Assembly (NCBI GenBank): GCA_900312665.1
Contig: ONZQ02000002.1
Location: forward strand, 3,324,328 to 3,388,327
Direction of reading: 5' to 3'
Source of the DNA: Cephalotrichum gorgonifer
Taxonomy: Eukaryota > Ascomycota > Sordariomycetes > Microascales > Microascaceae
Length of the DNA: 64,000 bases
The first letter of the stretch is position 1. Each line of letters begins with the position of its first letter. Shown here in pieces: positions 57,693 to 64,000 of this stretch. Below the pieces are notes generated by a model that made no database searches, was not told the DNA's origin, and saw only the letters and a program-made list of their open reading frames with translations. A program made the translations under genes and the position numbers.

Positions 57693-58163
57693 ATGTCTTC
57701 TCGTGTCCTCATCCTCAACGGCCCGAATCTCAACCTCCTTGGTACGCGGGAGCCTGGCATTTACGGATCATCGACCCTCTCCGAAATTATTGGAAATGTC
57801 AAAAAGCAAGCCGCCGGCCACCATATCGAAATCGATTCATACCAGGCAAACAATGAGGGGGCCATTGTGGAAAGGATTCACCGGGCTCGTACTGACGAGG
57901 TGGAGTTTATAATTATTAACCCTGCCGCCTTCACACATACGAGCGTGGCGATCAGGGACGCACTCCTTGGTGTCGGGATTCCTTTCCTGGAGCTCCATCT
58001 TTCGAATGTTCATGCCAGGGAGCCGTGGAGGACACACAGTTACTTCAGCGATAAAGCTGTCGGTGTGATTTGCGGATTGGGGGCATTTGGATATTCCGCG
58101 GCTGTGGAGTTTGCCATCAAGTACATAGCCGAGCATAAGAAGGAGAGGTCTTCCAGATTATAG
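57693..58163 (+). CDS. qutE: Catabolic type II 3-dehydroquinate dehydratase
   Basis: Converts 3-dehydroquinate to 3-dehydroshikimate, second step of quinate breakdown in the cytosol. Single exon, 156 residues, the usual size of a type II enzyme. The N-terminal motif LNGPNLNLLGTREPGIYG carries the catalytic Arg19 and Tyr24. INPAAFTHTSVAIRDAL holds the Asn/His region of the active site, and FLELHLSNVHARE the substrate-binding segment. It is distinct from the type I dehydroquinase domain of the biosynthetic AROM polypeptide, so it is the inducible catabolic enzyme (qutE in Aspergillus, qa-2 in Neurospora). It converges with the dehydroshikimate dehydratase gene 182 bp away. Confidence 0.96.
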   Translation: MSSRVLILNGPNLNLLGTREPGIYGSSTLSEIIGNVKKQAAGHHIEIDSYQANNEGAIVERIHRARTDEVEFIIINPAAFTHTSVAIRDALLGVGIPFLELHLSNVHAREPWRTHSYFSDKAVGVICGLGAFGYSAAVEFAIKYIAEHKKERSSRL

Positions 58164-58345
58164 TTTTCAAATTAGAAGCACCAACAAGTCCAATAGATCG
58201 ATGCCATCATCAGGTATCATTAATTGTCAGTCAATTCATTTGCAAGACGCGTTCTTAGAATTGGGTAATGTGAAAAAAGGAAATGAGAGGGGCAAAGCGA
58301 CGAAGGTATCTATGGAAAGGGACGCCAGCTAACACTACATGAACT

Positions 58346-59422
58346 TTATAAATGACTTCGTTGCTCCAAGAGACCACTGTGGGTGTTCCTCGACCCTTCC
58401 CCGACATTCTGGAATATATCCTTCCGCATTTTCTCAAATGATAGTGATGCCCGACTAGCCATCTCGTAGGGAATGCTACTATCACTGTCCCCTAGTCGGT
58501 GATTGAAAATCTCGTAGCTTACCCACCCCCTATATCCCAGTCCGACAAGGACGGATGTCATGATCTCCTTCACAGGCAAATAGCCCCCAAGATGGTGTTC
58601 GCCATAGAATAGCCTGCAGTGTCTGGACCAGCTCATTCGAGTCGGCTGGTTCTCGTTGTACAGGACATGCCCCGGCACGAGGGGCTCAGAGAGGCGCGCT
58701 GCGTCACCCATTTGCACGAGGAAAACCTTGCGAACATCAACATAGGTGGTAAGTCTCCGAAGAGACTCGGTGATAACCCGTTCCGCGTGAGGAGTCTTGC
58801 CTGTAGTCGAGGAAGGGTCGGCGAAGACCCTTCCTGCCAGGTTGAAGGTATCGATGCACATGCCGAAGTTGGGACGGTCCACTCTAGTCACCATTTCCCA
58901 GCTCCTCTCCCACACGTCAATCCGCGTGCCCCAGCAGAGCGCTTCGTAGGCTATCCGAATTGGAGGCCGCTGCCGAGCTCCGTAGTCTGCGGCTGCGGCG
59001 AGATCGGCGACAAGGTCCTCGTCGCGATTTGAGAGTTGTTCTGCGGGTAGGAAGCTGCTCGGTATTAGGAGCAGATCTGTGCCGAGGATCTGTGCAAGGT
59101 TCATATAATGTTGTAGTTCGGCGAAGCGGCGGGCACGCTGGGTGTTGTCGAGGATGCCCTCATAGTGACGGAAGGGCTGAAGGCAGATGATGGTGAGGTC
59201 GTTTTCTTGGCATAGCTGACGGATGACGGCAGCGGCAAGACCGCCGTTCTCCTGGACGTCTTTACCGCCGGGGAAGCTATCCGCCAAATGTAGAAGGTCG
59301 TCATCGAATATTTCGACTCCCTGGATACCATGGGCACGAGCAGCCCTCAGCTTGGTCGGGAGGTCATGGCCGGCTGAGGACTGCCCTAATGATAGAGTGC
59401 AGATTCCTAGCTTGCAAGACAT
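58346..59422 (-). CDS. qutC: 3-dehydroshikimate dehydratase
   Basis: Converts 3-dehydroshikimate to protocatechuate, third step of quinate catabolism, feeding the beta-ketoadipate pathway. Single exon, 358 residues, a xylose-isomerase-like TIM barrel. Characteristic segments: KLGICTLSLG at the start, GIQGVEIFDDDL, CLQPFRHYEG, IAYEALCWGTRID (metal-binding Glu region), FGMCIDTFN, VFLVQMGDAARL, FYGEHHLGGYLPV and WVSYEIFNHRL. These match fungal QutC/QA-4. It shares a 907-bp divergent promoter with the quinate dehydrogenase gene, where a QutA-like palindrome is found. Confidence 0.95.
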   Translation of the reverse strand: MSCKLGICTLSLGQSSAGHDLPTKLRAARAHGIQGVEIFDDDLLHLADSFPGGKDVQENGGLAAAVIRQLCQENDLTIICLQPFRHYEGILDNTQRARRFAELQHYMNLAQILGTDLLLIPSSFLPAEQLSNRDEDLVADLAAAADYGARQRPPIRIAYEALCWGTRIDVWERSWEMVTRVDRPNFGMCIDTFNLAGRVFADPSSTTGKTPHAERVITESLRRLTTYVDVRKVFLVQMGDAARLSEPLVPGHVLYNENQPTRMSWSRHCRLFYGEHHLGGYLPVKEIMTSVLVGLGYRGWVSYEIFNHRLGDSDSSIPYEMASRASLSFEKMRKDIFQNVGEGSRNTHSGLLEQRSHL

Positions 59423-60329
59423 ATTTTGGAGATTGAATAAAATGCGGTCGTAAGATAGGGAGGAGTGTACGGCAAGTAGTCGCAGTGTTCAGAGATAGGG
59501 ATGAGAGGGTAGCTTGGGTAACAACTACGAGTACAAGACAAGGGAAGGCGAGTAATATTTATGGCACTTCTTGTTTAATAGATATATCTACGGAAGACTG
59601 CCATCCACTCTCCTTCCTCTCCCCCAAGTTCGACATCTTCGGCATGTCGTTCATGTCACCAGCTCGGTCGTCTCTAGTCCCGGAGGAAGCCGCTGGCGGC
59701 CGGGAATAAGCGTGCAATGACGTCTCCTTTCCGCGTTCTATACGAAGGGACGGAAGAAAGCCGGTATCCATCATTTTACTAGAAGTACATAAGTACCCTA
59801 CGTCCTCTTACCAAGGCCGTGACGGGCAAGTATTAATCCTAAGGGGCGTGTGGTACGTCTAGAGTTTGATACCAGAATGTTTGCGCTTATATAAGCCAGC
59901 GGCTCTCCCGTGCCGCGGAACTGCCGAGCCACCACCATGCATGGTGACATGTGGTGTAGGATGTGGGTCGGCCGGATAAGCCTTTAGCCGGTATATGTTG
60001 CAGTGGAGGGAGGCATGCCGCCAAGAAAGGGTGGTATCCCATGTGGGTACCCACACCATGGGGCGGGTGTTTGTTTTTCCAGTGTGGAGCGCTGTCTTGG
60101 GTGGCGCGGCAAAACATAGAGACCTCTACAACGGAGAGATTGACCCTTTTTTTTTTTTTGCGCGAGTGAAGCAGTCTTGTCTCGGCGTGTGGGTCTGGAA
60201 GGAAGCACAGTCGATCCCATGAAGAAGACATCTCACTACTCATGTGATATACTTATGAACGGCAAGGACCCGGACTCCCATCGGTGTAGCACAGACGTCC
60301 ACCTCTCGGAGAACCAGTCAGATCGCACC
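59423..60329. other. Divergent qutC-qutB promoter region
   Basis: About 900 bp shared by the dehydratase (leftward) and dehydrogenase (rightward). It holds one QutA-like palindrome (59974-59989) and a T13 run at 60147-60159. The dehydrogenase frame is open back to 60177, but that part is judged leader. Confidence 0.65.
59974..59989 (+). promoter_or_regulatory. Putative QutA/QA-1F activator site
   Basis: GGATAAGCCTTTAGCC matches 14 of 16 positions of GGRTAARYRYTTATCC, the consensus I recall for the quinate-pathway activator. It lies between the divergent dehydratase and dehydrogenase genes, where such sites occur in Aspergillus and Neurospora. One half-site is intact; the other has TAGCC for TATCC. 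Confidence 0.55.
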
Positions 60330-61475
60330 ATGGCATCACCACCGACATCAGAGTATCAAAGGCTTGAGAATGGCCTCGCCCACAACAAGGCCAAAGGAGG
60401 CGAAGAGATGTTGGCGGGACTAGACCGCCATGGATACTTATTTGGCAAGAAAATTACGAATTCTCTCTCGCCTTACCTCCATGGCGTCATATACAAGGAG
60501 CTCGATCTAAATTGGGCGCAAGTACGGCTTGATTCGGACGACATTAGCGCGTTCCTGAAACTGATAAGACACCCTCAGTTTTATGGTAAGTCGAATAATT
60601 TTTGCAACAGGGAGCCGGGCAAGAACGGACGAGAGCGTGGTTGAATTCATGGCTGACATGAAAAACAAATAGGAGCGTCAGTCACCATGCCTAACAAAGT
60701 CGCTATCATCCCTCACCTTGATGAGCTGACTCCGGAATGCCGCGATGTCGGTGCCTGCAATACAATCTTCCTCCGGACGGGGGCGGACGGAAAAAGGCTT
60801 TATTGCGGAGCCAACACGGACGTCATCGGCATCCGCGACTCATTTTATCGCAATACCGACGAGAGCACGTTCGTAAATCGGCCCGCCATGGTCATCGGCG
60901 GTGGCGGTGCCGCCAGGAGCGCTGTGTATGCCCTGCGGAAATGCATGGGAGTAGGCAACATATATATCGTCAACCGAGACGACGCTGAGGTGGATGCCGT
61001 GTTACGTGAGTGTCAATCGAAGGGCTTCGGTGATAGCCTCATAAGAGTCAACACCGTCGAGAAGGCGATGAAAGTGGTCGCGCCAGGTGCTATCGTGGCA
61101 TGTGTACCGGACTTTGCGCCGAAGACAGAGGCCGAGAGGAGAACAAGGGAGATTATAGCGACAATCCTGGGGAAGGAGGACAAGGGAGTGATGCTCGAGA
61201 TGTGCTACAACCCAACGCCGTTCACGAGATTAGGTGCATTGGCAGAGGGCTTGGGATGGAAGGTACTTCTAGGTACAGAGGCAATGATCTGGCAAGGGCT
61301 TGAGCAGGTAAATACTACCCATCCCCTTCTTCCTACGACTTCCTGTTGCTAACTTTCGTCCCCTGCGTTGTAGGACCGGTACTGGACTGGTAAGGAGGTC
61401 AACGACCTCCCCGTGAAGAAAGTTCAGTCGGCTATAGCTGATGCACTGATTAGAGCCCCTCGTGCGAATCTTTAA
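60330..61475 (+). CDS. qutB: Quinate (shikimate) dehydrogenase
   Basis: NAD-linked oxidation of quinate to 3-dehydroquinate, first step of the pathway. Exons 60330-60585, 60673-61307 and 61374-61475 give about 330 residues. Shikimate-dehydrogenase-family motifs: FGKKITNSLSPYLHG at the substrate site, GASVTMPNK with the catalytic Lys across the first intron, ACNTI, GANTD, then the Rossmann loop VIGGGGAARSAVYAL, NRDD, and LLGTEAMIWQGLEQ before the last intron. Met at 60330 (context CACCATGG) is preferred; an in-frame upstream start at 60177 would add about 50 residues with no family resemblance. Equivalent to qutB in Aspergillus and qa-3 in Neurospora. Confidence 0.94.
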
Positions 61476-62008
61476 TGCAGCCATGATATCATAGACATAG
61501 ACACATTAGATATAACAGCGTCAGAAATAATATGTCTTGCTTCATTTCACTGTCGTTCACCATTACAACATCCATGGGTATTCGCAAGTAGAGAGAGATA
61601 GGGCCCGGGCTTCCTAGGTATTGGGTATGTACTACCATCACTTTGTTTGTAAGGACCAGTTGATGTAGAAAGAGGGAGGACAAGGAACGGCTGCCCTGAC
61701 TGTCTGTACACCTAAAGGATCGACAGGGCTACATAAACAGCATGAAAAGTCCCTTCCAGAGCCAGTACCAAAGACAAACGGACGAACTGACCAACAGATT
61801 TACACATGGAGGAGGACAGCCTACCGCGGGTGCCAGCGTTCAACAGTTGGTGCCTCGACCCTGAGTACATACGCGGCATAGCTCTCAATAGCACAGGGCG
61901 AAGTGATATAGAAAGTACGATTAGAAAATGAATAAAGTAGGGTGAAGAGAGCGATGCTCCATCCATTGAGTCAGGACATCTGGAATGATAGCTAGAGTAT
62001 ATCAACCA
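61476..62008. other. Intergenic, convergent 3' ends
   Basis: About 530 bp between the quinate dehydrogenase and quinate permease genes, probably both 3' UTRs. No other feature is seen. Confidence 0.6.
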
Positions 62009-63704
62009 TTACACGCTGCTCCCCTTCGTGTCACCACCGTCCACCTGTAGGGCATCTTCCTCCGCACTCTTTCGCTCCCCTGAATCCGCGCTGCGAATCA
62101 CTTCCTCCTGTGCCAATTCCTCCATCAAAACGCCGTGCGCCCGCCATACGGGCTTCACCGCAAACAGCCTATCCATGCACTCAAGAGGGATGGATTTGGT
62201 CTCGGGAACGCATAGGATGACAAAGAAGGAGGATATGATCATGAGGGACGCGAAGAAGAAGTACACTCCGTATCCCATGGAGTTGAACATCTGCTCTGTG
62301 AAGCGTGCGATGATGAAGTTCCAGAACCAATTATTCGCAGAGGCGCTGGCCTGGCCAAGAGATCGCGTGTTCTGGTTGAACATCTCCGAGTTTACGACCC
62401 AGGGCGTACCGTTCCAGGATGGGGTGTAGAAGGCTGTCCATAGGTAGAAGAAGAATATGGCCGCAATACCGGCGGAGGACAGCTTGTCGTTCGCCTGGGT
62501 ATCCTCCGGCTTGGAAATTTTGATGTAGGCGCCAATGAACCACATGCAGAGAGAGCCGCCAATGGAACCGGCGATGAGGAGGGTGCGGCGGCCTAGATGG
62601 TCGATCAACCATAGTAGCCACACAAAGGTGAGGGTGGTCTTGACGACGCCGAATATTCCGGTTGTGAGGAAAGCGGTGTTCGTGCCTTGAATGCCAATGC
62701 TTTTGAAGACGGTTGGGCTATAGTAGTTTATGGCGTTGATACCGGAACCTGATGGGACGAAGGAGTATATCAGTCACCTGGAGCTTCAAAGTTTGGTCTT
62801 GATGGGAAGAATTACCGTTCTGGAACACGAAGAGTAGGCCGCCGAGAATAAATCGCCATCGCACATTGCTGTCCTTGAGGGTCTTAAAGGGCTTCCAGAA
62901 TCCGGAACCAATCTCGCGCTGGTAGCTCTCGAGGTCATGGTCAATGTAGCTGAGTTCCTCTAGCAGGTATGGGTGGTCCGGCTCAAGCTGCCTTATCCAA
63001 CAGAGGATTTTCAAGGCCTGCTCCCTCCTCCCCTTGGACAGGAGCCATCGAGGGGATTCGGGGATAAATATCAAGCCAATAAATAGCATGCCTGACGGGA
63101 TGAGCTGGACTGCGAATGGGATGAGCCACTGCGAGTGACTTGGCTCGAGGGTCGTGTTGACACCATAGTTGATCCAAAATCCGACGAGGCCGCCCATCTG
63201 CCATCCCAATTCGTAGAGCCCAACAAGACGACCTCGGACTGCGGGAGGAGAGAGCTCAGAGATGTAGATTGGAGTCATGTTCGAGCAGCCGCCAACGCCG
63301 AAACCACCAAGAACCCGGCCGCCGATGATAAGGCCCAGCCCCTTGTCGCCGGTGCAGGCAAGCTGCATGATGCAGCCAATGGCGAAAATGACATTGAAGA
63401 AGATTAGGGAGAAGCGGCGGCCGAGGTAGTAGCTTGTCGCATAAGCTGCCAAGCTGCCGAAGAAGGCGCCTGCCTGGTACACAGAAACGATGTTCTGCTT
63501 GAGCAGGGCTAGACTATTGGAATCATAGGTCTCGAAATCGAACTCCTTTGTGAAGGATGGTAGAGCCAGGGTCGTGCCGAAGAAGGCCGACTCGTAGCCG
63601 ATGAGACATGCCGCAAAGGAGGCGACGGTCGCGCAGGTATACACGCGCCAGTTGTAGACCGATTTGGGCGTGGGCCGGTCTTCCTTGAGGGTGAGGAGGC
63701 CCAT
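62009..63704 (-). CDS. qutD: Quinate permease (MFS sugar-porter family)
   Basis: Twelve-helix plasma-membrane importer of quinate. Exons 63704-62816 and 62748-62009 give about 542 residues. The start MGLLTLKEDRPTPKSVYNWRVY resembles the QutD/QA-Y N-terminus; the frame continues upstream to 63767 but without family resemblance. Sugar-porter marks: GYESAFFGTTLALPSF in helix 1, YYLGRRFS, GGRVLGGFGVGG, PESPRWLL, GSGINAINYYSPTVF across the intron, DHLGRRTLL and PETKSIPLECMDRLF. A long hydrophilic Glu/Ser-rich tail ends the protein, a region where related permeases are turned over by ubiquitination (inference). It completes the uptake step of the cluster and probably responds to the same activator. 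Confidence 0.94.
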
Positions 63705-64000
63705 TGTGTTCCGGCGTCCCTCTGAAATGGATGAATGTGTTGTCAGAGTGAGTTTGCTCGTTCCCACAGGTCGCAGTGCGGATATCGTCCAGTGGATGGC
63801 TCGTCAGTGTAACTACTGCGCCGTACTCTTTATACGATACGAAATTGAGTCGCAATGCCGTCGGATGTGGGCATTTGCCGTCCTTTTTCCCAGCGCGGTT
63901 AACCCCAGATGAAAACGGCTTCAAGCACAGCGCGGCGGTGTTTCACCAGGCCGGGGATTGGTAGTCGGCAAGCATGTCCAACGAACCCCAAAATGAATTT
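63705..64000. other. Upstream region of qutD at the window edge
   Basis: Promoter-side sequence of the quinate permease, cut by the window end. No complete QutA palindrome was seen here. Any pathway regulators would lie further right or elsewhere. Confidence 0.5.

Overview
The window looks like nuclear DNA of a filamentous ascomycete (Pezizomycotina). Most genes are interrupted by short introns (about 50 to 80 nt) with GTAAGT-like donors and CTAAC/CTGAC branch points. The families are typical of such fungi: Zn2Cys6 and Fungal_trans_2 regulators, YAT-type amino acid permeases, a fungal rhodopsin-like membrane protein, an AA9 lytic polysaccharide monooxygenase, a NIS1-type secreted protein and a quinate-utilisation cluster. 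I support 23 protein-coding loci: 22 apparently usable, one of which runs in from the left edge, plus one with a broken frame. I found no convincing tRNA, rRNA, CRISPR array or intact transposon.

Layout. 1-9.3 kb: the 3' part of a phenol-hydroxylase-like flavoprotein, an SDR, a Fungal_trans_2 regulator, a CYP505-like P450 with no reductase and a degenerate oxygen-activation motif, and an amino acid permease with seven exons, one of only 29 nt. 10.2-15.7 kb: one large eight-exon gene (about 1,689 aa) with an N-terminal sacsin/NO VEIN HSP90-like ATPase and a C-terminal DUF3883 / PD-(D/E)XK-like domain. 16.2-24.3 kb: a secreted M19 dipeptidase, a Zn2Cys6 regulator and a PTR2/POT peptide transporter, a plausible peptide-scavenging set. 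25-31 kb: an HSL-type hydrolase, a rhodopsin-like seven-helix protein and an SDR. 31.2-36.35 kb: a gene-poor gap of about 5 kb. 36.35-45.8 kb: an alcohol-oxidase-like GMC enzyme whose three introns all appear to be GC-AG, a second amino acid permease preceded by a duplicated leader segment, and an MFS sugar transporter. 47.3-56.4 kb: AA9 LPMO, a frame-disrupted pyroglutamyl peptidase, a nitrate-transporter-like MFS protein and a NIS1-like effector.

57.7-63.7 kb: a QUT/QA cluster in alternating orientation: type II 3-dehydroquinase (+), 3-dehydroshikimate dehydratase (-), quinate dehydrogenase (+) and quinate permease (-). Together they take up quinate and convert it to protocatechuate. A near-match to the QutA/QA-1F palindrome lies between the divergent dehydratase and dehydrogenase genes. 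The pathway activator and repressor are not in the window.

Exon joins were worked out by hand from splice signals, phase and family conservation. They are inferences, and RNA-seq would settle them.
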